Shown here one piece after another: positions 22,301 through 34,009 of a stretch of DNA of 64,000 nt (its first letter is position 1; the number at the start of each line of letters is the position of its first letter). Below the pieces are notes generated by a model, which saw only the letters and a program-made list of their open reading frames with translations, searched no databases and was not told where the DNA came from. The translations under genes and the position numbers were made by a program. This stretch comes from Daphnia pulex (Eukaryota > Arthropoda > Branchiopoda > Diplostraca > Daphniidae): assembly GCF_021134715.1 (NCBI RefSeq), contig NC_060028.1, positions 2,502,501-2,566,500 on the forward strand, written 5' to 3'.

Positions 22301-24737
22301 AAGTACCAGCTTTGAGAATAGTAGCACCACTACTCAGTCGTACCGTTTGTGCGCCACTCACACTTCCCGGAACAGGAGTTACACGCACTCCCTGAGATGT
22401 CAAAAGCGTTGGCTGGACCATTCGGACGCCTGTTGCTGAGCTTGTAGGAGTGGGTAGTCGTTGGGTTTGGGCGGCAGCAGCTGCTAAGGCTTGAATTCCA
22501 GACATTCCTGGCTGGTTGGGACTTGCTCCAGCGCGGATGATCTGTGTTTGTCCGGTGGGTCCAAGAACACGAATTGTCTGGCCGCCTACGGGAGCTCGAA
22601 CCCTAACGATATTGGCTCCTCTGCCAACACCAACCGGCGTTCCTTGAGGAGTGACTTGCCTGACTGATCCTTGAATAGATCCAGGGGCGCGAACTGGCGT
22701 AGAAGGAGTATTAGGAGTAGACGGTGTTCCCGGGGTGGGAGCTGGAGAGGCCGCATCAGCTCCAGGAGTAGGGGTAGCTCCTGCAGGTGGGACTTCGTAT
22801 TTTTGGATCTGGAGAAGGTAGGCTTCTGCAGTAGGAACCACACCCCAGCAGACTTCCAGACTATTAGTAGAAGCACGGACAAGCTGGACGCGCCCCGGCG
22901 CTGGTGGTTTCTCCGTCTCCAGGAACCAAAGGTCTTTACAGCACACCTGATTATTCCACGCTTTCCTGTAGCCATCACGTCCTGACCATACATAAAGACG
23001 GGTGTGAATGCCAACAGCACAATGGCCGGCTCGAGCGCGGGGAACCGATTCGTCATAAACTTCCATAGTTAAGGGTTCCCAAGTCATCGAATTCAGGTCG
23101 AGACAAGCAAGTGTGTTGGTGCATTTCCATTCCTTCTCGTGAGTTGGCATTTTCATATCATCCATCACCAATGGAACCCATCCACCAAATATGTACATTT
23201 GATGGCCTGCAAAAAAAATTCACATGTATGAATACATAAAAGCATAATTGCAAAATATTTGACATTTTACCTATCAATGTGGCACTGTGTAAAGATCTTG
23301 GTAGGGGAGGGGCTCCGTTTACAATCGGCTTAGTCCAAGACATGGTATTGACATCTAAAATGTGTAAATCTCCCAGTCGGCACCCACTCATTCCTCCATA
23401 GATAATCAACTTAGGACTTGTCCCATCGCGATTAAACGTGACAGCAGTGTGAGATTCCCGTGGGGAAGGGGGCTCACCAAAAGTGACAGGCAGCTCCCAA
23501 AATTCTTTTTGTCCAGTAGGAGTGATGTGGAGTATGTAAAGGTCATTAAGATACCTGGGGATGTTATTTTTAGGATCTTCGCTATCATTTGCAAGCCCAC
23601 CAAACAGGAAGACTCTGTTTCCATGGATAGTAAAACTGTGACCAAGTCGTGGACAAGGAGCTGAAGAATTATCAGGAGCTTTGGCTTTGAGGCGTCGCCA
23701 CTCCCATCGACTTGCCTGAAGCTCATACAACTCATTCGAGTACTTTCCATACTCAACCATGCCACCAAACACGAGAATTCTGGTACCATCCACTACAAAG
23801 CCGTAAGCTGCACATCCTGGTGGTATGTCACCTTTCACTGGTGGGACGAACCATTGGTTGGTTGCTAAACAAAAATAAATATATATTAAATTTTTACAAT
23901 GGAATTTAGAGAAAAACATTGATCTCTCTAAGAATCATAGTATTATTTCAAAAAGTTCCTTACTTCCTAATGAACTGAGAATCCAAAAACTTTTTTAAAA
24001 ATCCCTCTCAAAATCTATTTTGAATCATGCGCACATAACATTACGTTCATCAAAGCATATGCAGATGGCTAAACAAAACCAACAAAAATCCGATCCAATA
24101 TGGCGGGTCCGGGCTGTAAACATCAACTGTCAAAGCAGTGGCGTCTGACGCCGGTATATGAAAGAGAGCTAATTTGACACTAAAGGCATACAAATTTATA
24201 AGATAGAACCTTCAAAAATTCGGGTAAAAACTGGGTAAAATATCTGAACTAGTCAGAACTCTAGAAAAATCAAAATTCACTCAATAAAAAATATATTTTG
24301 TGAATTAGGCTAGAGTTCAAGGAGGCCGCCATCTTGAACTCGGATTTTTTCCATAACAATAGCTATTAATGTCATTGATATGTTATTATCAATTCTTGCT
24401 CACAACTGCAATATTTAATTCGATTTAATTGCTGAAGAGCTGAAAAAACAGTTACTTAAACTTAATGTATAATATATGAAAATAAATCAGGGGAAAACAG
24501 ACGATCGCGATTGGCGGGAAGTCGAAATGGCGGGAGCGGTAGTGTTATACGGGGTAGAATGTACTTACTGGTGTTGTAGACATGTAATTCATCCACAATT
24601 CCTTCGTTGCCACCACCAAAAACAATCATCAAATCTTTTATAGAAATCGCACGGTGTCCATGGCGTGGCCGAGGGTTCGGACCAGCCGGATTCGCAATTT
24701 TTTTCCACTTTAACATGGGACTTATGGGAGCCGCCAT
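19375..24737 (-). CDS. Host cell factor (HCF) homolog, 8 exons
   Basis: Chromatin adaptor that links transcription factors to histone-modifying complexes in the nucleus. Coding exons: 24569-24737, 23271-23864, 22284-23206, 21808-22213, 21297-21740, 19805-21228, 19553-19742, 19375-19481. The total of 4257 nt gives 1418 residues; mammalian HCF-1 is about 2000 and the fly protein about 1500. Residues about 15-360 form a kelch propeller with repeated FGG motifs and PRxGH/PRxxH turns (starting [19 protein letters not shown]). About 400-850 is Gly/Gln/Thr/Val-rich, like the middle of HCF-1. About 860-1185 is Ala/Ser/Glu-rich and acidic. About 1188-1385 is the fibronectin type III pair, with [17 protein letters not shown]. 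The C-terminus [10 protein letters not shown] is a likely nuclear signal. The start codon opens the first kelch blade. The gene is intact and divergent from the phosphatase, with about 1.5 kb between start codons. A genomic copy of exons 6-7 is at 36.3 kb. Confidence 0.93.
23865..24568 (-). other. Hcf intron 1 (largest)
   Basis: A 704 bp GT-AG intron between the first kelch exon and the second. The other Hcf introns are 60-80 bp. It is AT-rich with no coding signal, but it holds a segment around 24310-24345 with GCCGCCATCTTG, which resembles a YY1-type binding site on the plus strand. That is a sequence match only. Confidence 0.5.
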
Positions 24738-26197
24738 TATTCCATCACTTTTTTATCCACTACTAGACAACTGGCGTTCGTTTCGGTTTCCTTCGGCTTC
24801 AATCCGCAACAACACCTTCTGACAACGTTGCCGAGTTGGGAAAATAAGCAATTGACGCAGCGCGTCCTTCTTCCACAATTGCAATTTTTATTGTTTTTAA
24901 ATCACAGGCCGTCAGCCAATCACAGGTGCTTTTTCTTCAAACATTTCTCTTTTTTTATAACCCATCGAAACCTTTCATTATTTAAAATTCTATTGGTTCG
25001 TCACATTACAAACCCAACTACGAGTTGCTTGTTTGTCTCTCGTTAAAAACGTTAACTTTACGTCAACACGCAATAAGACTACCATGTATGTCTCACTTAG
25101 GACAAAAAGAAAAATATCATGCCTTATTTTATGTGGTTAACAACTTCCAAGCCATCGATCTGCAGAAGAAAAAAAGTTTATTTTTTTTTCATTTGTCAGC
25201 ATTTCAATAGTGTAATTAGAAACAAGCGAAAGCTATGCTGTGCAATAAATAGACCAGAGAGCACCATTTTGTCATGCAGACTTGGTTGAATTCGCTGCTA
25301 TTTTTAAGTCATTCAAAATGGACTAATTATTATATGATTTACGGATTAAGTGACTTGTTACTTAAATTTAAAGGTTATGTGGCAGTTGCCCCATATTTAC
25401 TATAAGTGGCTTCACTTTACTAGCAATAATTTAATAATTTTTCTGGAAAAAAAAAGTGGAATAGATTGTGCATGGGTACTGTAATTTGGAAAATTCACAA
25501 CGCCGAACCAAAGAATTCCCATCTCTTTCGTCATTTCACAGGCCTGTGTTTACAGTAACAAATCCCAAAATCCTTTTTCTCCTTGTTTTTTATCTTTTTT
25601 TTTACAATGTATCGAACGCCTTTACGCTTGTGCCATACTAGCACGCCATCTGCATCTCAATATGTGTTTAACTCGTTAACCATATTTTCCTGTTTACATT
25701 TTAGAAGCTAATTATTAAACCTAAAATTTAAATTTAAACTATAAACACTAAAGTGTAAAAATAACAAAACCACGTTGGTAAAAATTGTGCGTGGTTTACA
25801 CGTTTAAGACTAAGAGACACCGTTCCGAAAATCCGCTAGACGTCTCTGTTCAAGGGGAACTCATAGTTGGCCTTGGATTCGAAGAGAAATTTAAGGCCTT
25901 TTTGTACAAAGGGGCGCTTAGACATATCAACTATGGCGGCTGATTAATAGTTAACGAAAACGTAGTTGTAGGTAGTTGACGTAACTGTTTTGAGTTGTTA
26001 ACATATTTTTTATGAATTTTTTGCTCAATGAATTTTCCAGCTTTTATTGATCAACTGCAATCTCAGTGCACCGATCCATGGGTTGTGATTCATCAATTGT
26101 TCACCTGTTGACGCGGAATCCAATCCAGGTAAACAAACATGAAAGACTTGTGATGCTCTTTAAAATCCTAATATATGCCTCTATTTATAGATTGATC
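24738..26197. promoter_or_regulatory. Divergent Hcf / PTP intergenic region
   Basis: The two start codons face away from each other across this 1.46 kb, so both promoters should lie here. Near 26060-26130 a stretch ends in CCAATCCAG followed by GTAAAC, and an acceptor TTATAG precedes the phosphatase ATG, which suggests a non-coding first exon and 5' UTR intron. No TATA box could be assigned with confidence. A short sequence at 25261-25300 (CATTTTGTCATG, then TTGAATTCGCTGCTATT) is also found at 38050-38085. Confidence 0.45.
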
Positions 26198-29100
26198 ATG
26201 AAAGCGGGTGGGAATGGAGAGCGAGCGCCGCTAAGGACAGTGCTGCAGAACTTTCTTAATCATGTTGAAACATTGGAGAAGAGGAAAAATGGAGGAGATG
26301 ATCAATATGATAAAGAATTCCAAGAGCTTAAACTCTTGAGTGAAAGCCTTAAAGGGATGTCAATGTATTCGTGTAAAGAAGGTGAAAAAGAAGTGAACAG
26401 AAGAAAAAATAGATACAAAGATATTTTACCTTGTGAGTACAATTTGTATTAGTTGAAACACTACCTTATCTTATCCTTGAATTAAGATAAGGTAGCTCCA
26501 ACTTCATTCATAATTTTTCCTATTTGGTTGTATATTTTTTCTAACCAATTTTTCTTCTCCTTCAGTTGATTGCACAAGAGTGATTCTAACTGAAATTGAT
26601 GGAATCCCTGGAAGTGATTATATCAATGCAAACTATATTCGAGGTGCCAGTGGTTCCCAGGCTTACATAGCCAGTCAAGGTCCTTTGGTTCACACAGTTA
26701 CTGATTTCTGGAGGATGGTAGTTGAATGTGATGTTCAGGTACATGAAAAGCACTCAGAACCTGCTGGAATTAGCTCTGTGAAATTAAGATCTAATTAATT
26801 ATATCTCCTTTAATAGGTTATCATCATGGCTTGTAATGAAGAAGAGTCAGGTAAGCACAAATGTGAATGCTATTGGGCTGAAAGTGATCAAGAAACTAGA
26901 TCGTATGGACCCTACACTGTCAAACTTCTGAAATCAAGACGAATGTGCAATGACTTTAATCTTCGGACCATGGAACTTATTTACGTGAATTCAACCGGAG
27001 AAACAAGTAAATTGCATTCCTTTGTCATGAAAAAAGAATGTTGCCAACATTTGATTTGCTTTTTGCCAGTTACGAGAACCGTTGTGCAGTTTCACTATTG
27101 GGCGTGGCCAGATCATGGAGTTCCGGCTTTGGTACGCCCTTTGCTTGATATGGTGCGATTAATTCGCGATTGTCAAGCCTCAGAGACTCTTCCGTTGTTG
27201 ATTCATTGTTCGGCTGGATGTGGGCGGACTGGAACCATCTGTGCAATCGATTACGTTTGGGGTCTACTTCGTGCTGGGGTACCTATCGATTCATTAAATA
27301 GCCTTCGAAGTTTACGCGATTAACTGTTATTTGTTTTGGTTCATTCTCTCCACAGAAATTGATGGAGAACTTTAGTTTGTTTGAACTTATTTCCGATATG
27401 CGGCGCCAACGTGTTGCTATGGTTCAAACCAAAGATCAGTACATTCTCGTGCATCGAGCCCTACGAGAACTTTTTATCGAACAACTTAAAATGATAGACG
27501 CGCATCCGTATGAGAATTTGGACGTCAATGGCCATCCATTGATTTGTCCACCACAAGAAATTCGGATTGATCCTAGCTACGAAACCATTTTCGTGAAAGT
27601 TAACTCAACTGGTAAACCTATTTACTGAATGCAGCTTGTTCTTTTTTTTAACTGATTATTATTCCATCTACTCCAGTTTCTGAAGTCAATGAAGAAGATG
27701 ACATTTGTCAGGAGGAGTCTATTGACCAAATTCCTTGGCCTGTTCTGCAATTCCAGTCTAATTCAGCTGCGATAACGTCGGCCCCTCCGTTACCGGACAA
27801 AAAGAAGAAATCGGGTGGAACTTCATCGGGGCAAGGATCCCCCGTTTCCAATCCTGGCGACGCGAAGAAAGCAGTTAGTGTTGGCAGCAGTGGAAGCTCA
27901 AAAGAATCAAGTCCTCCGACCAGTCTTGATCGTATTGTATTGAAGTCGTCTGACACGGAACTATCCAACGATAATGTAAAAGAAGAAGAAGAAGTCACTA
28001 AACAAAAAGCGTCTCCAAAATCTGGTCTGTCGCGTAAATCCAGCATTTTAAAAATCCGTGCCTTCTTCGAGAAATCCCATTCGGAACCACGCAGCGAAAA
28101 GAAATCAAACCTGGCCGGCACTCGGAAAGCAAGTTCCTTTCGAATTCGAGATGGTCCTAGATTTTATCGCTCACTGGAAGACGAGCATTCGAGTTCTTCG
28201 TCAGAGAAGGCGAAAAAAGAATCAAATGAAAACTTTTCACCCCAAAAACTGACGGTTGCTCAGGGCACGGAATTAGCTGGGGTAGATGGACCACCGACTA
28301 AAAAAGAAACTCAGTTTTTATCCCCTTCGAATGTCGAAAGAAAGGTGGACGAGAAACCGTCTCTGCCTGTAAAGCGAAGCAAATCTATGAAGGTTTACAG
28401 AGGCTTTGACATTCGCTCGGAATCGAATGAATCTGTTGCATCAAAAGCATCTCAGCCACATGTGGAGAGCATCTCAACCGCAATCATCCGGGAGGTTACA
28501 GTTCCTGCGACGTGTGGTGTCGTCCTCAGCAAGACTCCATCCGTCACTTACATATCTTCCAAAGATAAACTGTATAAACCCACAATGGAGAATACGACGA
28601 AGCAAGTCCGAAAAAATTCTGACCGCAGTCCTAGTTATGAAACGTCCTTGCCTTTGGCGACCAGTAGTTTGGATCGGGGGAAGGAGCAACGGTTCGCTAA
28701 ACCGACGTCGCTCTCACTAGCGCCAACAACATGTGGTTCACTTGATCGTGGAGTTGTCGAAAGCAAAATAACGCCAACTTATGTTAATGTCCTGATGCGC
28801 AACCAGGTAAATTTACACACTTCTGTCTCTCAGTGATCAAAATTTGTAATACCCAATTGTAATTTTAGGAAGTTGCAAACACCTCCAAGTTGGATAACGA
28901 CACACGTCAGTTGCTGCACGATTGTCAAGCATATCTCATGGACGGAGATGGAAGTGAATTAGTACTGCCACGCGAAGATAAAGTTCAGCGATCTACTCCG
29001 CATGTAAAGAAGCATAAAAATCAGCAATTGAAGGAGAGGCGGCATAGTTTCAAAAACGCTGTTGTTCAACATCCAGAGCAATCGGAGTCGCCAGCAGTAT

Positions 29101-30773
29101 CTTTGGCGTATGTGACGGAAACAAGTTTTATTTTTAGATGAAACGGATAATAATTTTATGTTCGTTTATTTTCTATCCTTAGAATGGACGTGGGAGAGGA
29201 GAATTACGCCACTTTAGAAAGCTTCGAGAGGGTCACACAACTTGACGATGAAGAGCCGTCTAGAAGTCGGAGCGGAAGAAAGATCCATGAGTATGAAGCT
29301 ATTTGGTTGAGTTCAAAGAAGCCAACTGCCGTGGGTTCCGAATCAGTTGGTGAAAATACTGACAGCACAGCTGGCGCGGAAACTAAAGATTCCGTCTTTG
29401 TACAAAAATCGGATGAAATTCGGCTCTTACTTAGCGAATTACAGAGCTCTCATTCTGACGGTGAACCAAGACAGCCATCTCCAGTTGTAGCGCCAACGCC
29501 AACCTATAATTTTCTAACTCAAACGGAGAATCCCGCAAGTCCTCGTTTGCATCCCGATCGGGTGTTGAGCGAATTGCAAGAGCTGGTGGAACGTGCCAAC
29601 CGAAATAAAGAAGAAACAACCAAATCGGAGGCTTTCATTCTCCCTACACTACCACTTTCTACGCTTCAAAGAGTCAGCCCGTCTTCGCCATCTGTGCAGC
29701 TCAATCCTTTGCGCCTTAATCCTCAACTCCCTGCATCCCAAAAGGATGTCCCTTCGCCAACCAGTCCATGTTCGACTAAGTTTTTCATCCCTGTGCCTTC
29801 CTCTATTTCGAGTATCCCTACGCCTGGCTTAATTTCACCCATTCCAATCAAAATTACTCCATCCGCTCCTTCTTCGCCCATGGCCCCCTCCTACAGTGCG
29901 GCAGTAGGAGCATGCAGATCATCCCCCAGTTCTACCGACGCAACCCATCAGCCCGTCACCTCTAATATTTCTATCACAAGGATGTCTCCCAAAGCCGATT
30001 CACAGCCGATAGCCTCTGTTGCCTTAACCAAAACCGAGCCGAAAGCTCCCGCTTTTCGCCCGCCGCCTCCGTATCCAACGAAATTTTATGTCAAATTGCC
30101 GTCCGTTTCGAAAGAAGTGACATCAGTTGCTTCAACCAGCGCTGTAAATCAAATCAAGTTATCGCCTCAAATTCAGCGAAGAATGCCACCAGAGTATAAG
30201 GCACCTCCGCCGGTCAAGCTTCTTAGCCAAGCCAAGCCAACTCAGCCCGTTGCGCCTCCGCGTTCCAAACGACAAGTAGCCAGTTCATCACAGCTCCCTG
30301 CGATGGTTGCATTCCCTAAAGGTCCACCGATTCCAACACGAACCTTTTCATCAACTTCACTTCCTGGTATCGATGTAGACGCTGTGGCTGCTGTCATGGC
30401 AGCAGCCGAGAATTCATCCGCTAGAGGATCATCTTCCGGTGGATCCTCGTCGCCAACTACTGCGGCCAACAAAGCCCTGAGCAAAGCTTTGGGTAAATTT
30501 CATGCCACTGCTGCAAGTTTCAAGACTAAACTTGCACAGTTAAGTGACGGAAAAGATGGTGGGGGAGAAGTTTCCGCGTTACCAGGTTCTCAGTCGAAAT
30601 TGGAACGGGAATCCAGCTTCGTGAAGCAAGGAGCCGGTAACAAAATGCTTTCGGAACAGACTTCAATGGATCATTATAATGACAATTTTCGCCTTACCCA
30701 TGCAGATGGAGCAGCGATGACGAACACGGCGGAAGCGACTTCGTATGCGAGAAAGAAACAGCATTATCTGTGA
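26198..30773 (+). CDS. PTP-PEST-like non-receptor tyrosine phosphatase, 7 exons
   Basis: Removes phosphate from tyrosine in signalling and adhesion proteins; the PTPN12/18/22 family is cytoplasmic. Coding exons: 26198-26432, 26566-26738, 26817-27278, 27356-27611, 27677-28806, 28869-29107, 29183-30773. The total of 4086 nt gives 1361 residues. Catalytic domain about 25-320: [29 protein letters not shown] loop WAWPDHGVP (Asp about 235), P-loop [10 protein letters not shown] (Cys267, with Arg after CGxG-type turn) and Q-loop [13 protein letters not shown]. All catalytic residues are present. The Cys-Gly of SAGCGRTG and the [12 protein letters not shown] segment favour the PTPN12/22 group. The long tail is Ser/Pro-rich with [13 protein letters not shown] and other proline motifs for SH3-type partners. 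It is longer than human PTPN12 (780). The start is the first ATG after a 5' UTR acceptor. Orthology within the family is not certain. Confidence 0.9.
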
Positions 30774-31040
30774 TGAAGCAATCAGTTGGGCAATTCAGTC
30801 GGCCGCACACATTTTAAATGCCTTCGCAATCATTCAATTCACAGGTGGCCTTTCAAATCCGATCAATAACCGTTTCGCAATTATACAACGTCCTTAATTT
30901 CCATAAAATACGACTAGCTAAATTGTTTTACTTTGTACAGAATCTTTTCCCTATAGAGCCTTTTGCAACAAATTTTCGCGCAATAGCGTCTTCATGACAT
31001 TTACCTTGTATTTGTGAATAAAATTAGCCTTCCCTGCTAG
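30774..31040 (+). other. 3' UTR of the phosphatase; duplication starts inside it
   Basis: After the TGA the sequence becomes AT-rich, with AATAAA at about 31017-31022 as a probable poly(A) signal. From 30838 onwards the sequence is repeated at 39618, so the left edge of the segmental duplication lies in this UTR. Confidence 0.6.
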
Positions 31041-33984
31041 CATGTTGTTTCTAAAATAATATTGTGTCGAATTGTAATTAAGGGCTTTCCTGCAATAAAC
31101 AATGTGTTAACGGCTATTATTACAGAAAAGGCTTTAGCTCTTAAAAAAAAGCTTCGACGAACAACGTTACAAAATAGGCTACAAAGTACAAATCACATGT
31201 TTGGGCAAAAGGAAAAAAACAAAGTGGGTGACCGAAATGCGTGCCATTGCGCCCATGGGAGGGATTTTTCAATATTTTATCTTAATAAATAGGAATGGCC
31301 GAAATACACCAGATTGTAGTTGGCTTTATTAGTTCATATCGGTTAATGCAAAAAGATTTAAAAATATTCATGAAAACTTATCACCATTACATTTTTTAAA
31401 GATCTTTATTTAGATTAATTGCGCTTCAATTTGTTCTACATGAAATAGTATCTAAATGATTTGATATTCGTCTACTGTCATAAGTTTTCGGTTTTGCCGC
31501 TGTGTTGATACGATATCATCTTCGTTAATTCGATATTTTGTAGGTGGAATCAGAGCACCTGCAACACATCGTCCTTCAACATTAAGAAAGTTGAACGTTG
31601 CACAAGCTCTTTCAGTTGTTGAAATTTCCAGATTGATCTTCTTGTCTTTCATGTATTTAATAATGTTATGACTAACTTTTTGATCGGGATCACCAATACC
31701 AATGACGAGTATGTCTAGATAAAAAGATGAGGATATCACCATATTAGTTAAGTACTTGGTGATTAAATGAAAAACACATAATTTTTACCAATTTTTGGCT
31801 CCAGAGTGTAAAACAGTGATAATGAATCCTCATTTATGTCTTCAGCACTTTGAACATTCCAGCTCAATATTGATTTAGGAAAAATTGCTATTGGCCTATC
31901 CAACAGTAAATCACATGTAAATAAATGAATGTGAAAACATCATTTCTATGCTTCATAAGATATCTCTTTCCTTAAAGGAAAATAAATAAATATTCTAAGA
32001 TAACACTACTCTTATTTTGACAATATTTAAAAAATACAGGCAGAAATTCAAAAAAAAAAATCTGAAGTAAAAATATAACTAGACAACAAAAGTGTCAGAA
32101 TAAATTTGTTAGATGCAAAAATATACCCAAAAGCCATCATTCCATTATTCAGTCTGAAGCCAACCTGTTCGTAGGAATATTTAAGAATATATGTTTCAAA
32201 GAAGAGTAAGAATTAAGACTTGTAATGAACCTTTTTTTTTAACTTTGTCACATGCTTACCCGACTGTAAGAATTAATCAAAAGACCCCCACTTGTTTCTT
32301 CATTCAAGATTGTCATGGAAGACCTATCCATGTCATGCTGAAGTGTTTGACTCTGACACCGGACACAGGATATTTGGGACCTGTAACCCCTGAATGAAAA
32401 CAATGTATAAATGAATGAATGGAAAACGGTTGTACTTTTTGAATGAATATACTTTAACACTGGGTCGTATAACATTTTACATTTTCGAAGGAAACTAGTC
32501 ATTTTAGATTAAGGTCGAAGTCGAATACGACTTAGAAGAGAAGGCAAAGCAGACTAAACGATTTGTGTTTACATTTTTTCCGGTTGTTGTCGCTCTCACT
32601 CGAATTCCAAAATTGAAAAAATATTTTGCAAGTTGCAACTCCTTCAGAAATTGAGCGCCTTTTATTTTTGCTAAGACTTGGAAATAGTTTATTTCTTAAC
32701 GTGGATAAACAAAATGAAATTTTCATAATTTTTATTTTAAAATATTTGACACGCGGGCGGTAAACAAAGGACGTCTGCAGTGCAGTTTTCATACGAAAGA
32801 GAATCTGTTTTTTTCTGTAGAGTGTAGAGTTGTATACGTCACCTTTTTCTTCTGTCGAGATGAAGCAATAAACTTCAACAATTCTGCTACAATTTTCTGC
32901 ACCTTTGCTCTAAAGATAGAATTAACTTGAAAACTACTTTTTGTGTTTCTGAACAGTCAAATAGATAGGAAAAAGAAACAGCAATGGAGCAGAAAAGTAC
33001 AGTATTCTAAATTTGAATAATCTTTGTTGATTCACTGATTATTTCTACATTGTTTAGATTCAGAAAAGATGAAGTACATCAGCCTTGTTACCCTGACTGT
33101 CCAAAACGCAGCTCTTGGGTTGAGTATGCGGTATGCCAGAACCCGTGTAGGAGATATGTTCCTCTCATCAACAGGTTGATTATCTTGAGACATGCAATTA
33201 TGAGAGATTCAGCAATTTAGCAAATAACTAATACTATTTATTTATTTAATATAGCTGTCCTGATGTCAGAGCTTGTAAAGTTGATATCCTGCCTTTGGCT
33301 AGTTTACCATGAGGAAGGAAACTCAATTTCAAAGCTCAAAGAAGCGGTGCACACCCAAATCATCAAGCAGCCTCTTGATACATTGAAAGTATGTGTGCCA
33401 TCAATGGTGTATGTTGTTCAAAACAACTTGTTGTATGTTGCTGCTTCTCATCTTGATGCTGCTACTTATCAGGTATCTTTAAAAAAAAAAACAATTTCAA
33501 AATTTTCAAATTTTTGAAATTATGTATAATTTTCCTAGGTGACCTATCAGCTCAAAATTCTTACCACTGCCCTCTTTACGGTTGCTATATTGAAGAGGCA
33601 GTTGATAGCTACTCAGTGGACAGCGTTGGTTGTATTGCTTGTCGGTGTCGCCATGGTATTGTTCAGATATTTTGAATCAACTTTAAATAATACGACTGAC
33701 GACACATTAATAAATTGCGTAGGTTCAACTGGCTCAGACTGAGCCGGAGAAAACGGACAAAACAGCCTCCTCTGGTCCTGAACAGCATCGTTGGGTTGGC
33801 TTTGGTGCTGCTTTAGCTGCTTGTGTTCTGTCTGGATTTGCGGGAATGTATTTCGAAAAAATTCTCAAGGTGAGTGAAAACAAATGAATTCCCGAAAATC
33901 AATAAATTTTCTTCAACGACACCGCGCTCTCTTTGATATCCAGGGATCTAACGTCTCGGTGTGGATGCGAAATATCCAGCTGAG
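30838..33984. repeat. Segmental duplication, left arm (NDUFAF3 + Ugalt 5' part)
   Basis: A 3147 bp segment nearly identical to 39618-42550, with scattered substitutions, small indels and one 199 bp difference. It starts at TTCACAGGTGGCC and ends at CCAGCTGAG. It carries introns, intergenic DNA and coding exons of two genes, so it arose by DNA duplication in direct orientation, about 8.8 kb apart. Confidence 0.9.
31452..32502 (-). CDS. Mitochondrial complex I assembly factor NDUFAF3, 4 exons
   Basis: Helps assemble the early Q-module intermediates of respiratory complex I in mitochondria. Coding exons: 32260-32502, 32127-32164, 31789-31895, 31452-31714, total 651 nt and 216 residues (human 184). 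Family landmarks are GFRLNNGMMAFGPIAIFP, SWNVQSAEDINEDSLSLFYT, LEPKIDILVIGIGD, and the signature RACATFNFLNVEGR followed by VAGALIPP. The N-terminus is basic and hydrophobic (KSTTVFHSFIYTLFSFRGYR), suitable as a mitochondrial targeting sequence. A later in-frame Met is possible as start. It is divergent from Ugalt, with about 480 bp between start codons, so the two probably share a promoter region. The second copy at 40.2-41.1 kb is broken, so this one is the likely functional gene. Confidence 0.88.
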
Positions 33985-34009
33985 GATCTGGCTGAAGTTC
34001 ACTGATTGA
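32984..34009 (+). pseudogene. Ugalt copy 1, truncated at exon 6
   Basis: Exons 32984-32996, 33058-33174, 33255-33472, 33539-33655, 33723-33869 and the start of exon 6 (33944-33984) match the intact gene at 41.6 kb and are open. After RNIQL the homology ends and the frame runs RIWLKFTD to a stop at 34007-34009, giving 225 residues against 332. The last three or four membrane segments of the transporter are lost, so it should not form a working carrier. Exons 1-5 carry no stop of their own, which suggests the truncation is recent. Confidence 0.85.

Noticed and set aside
32984..34009. Ugalt copy 1 as a functional short transporter
   Set aside because: It ends after about two thirds of the protein, in foreign sequence, and lacks the C-terminal membrane segments including the conserved [11 protein letters not shown] helix.
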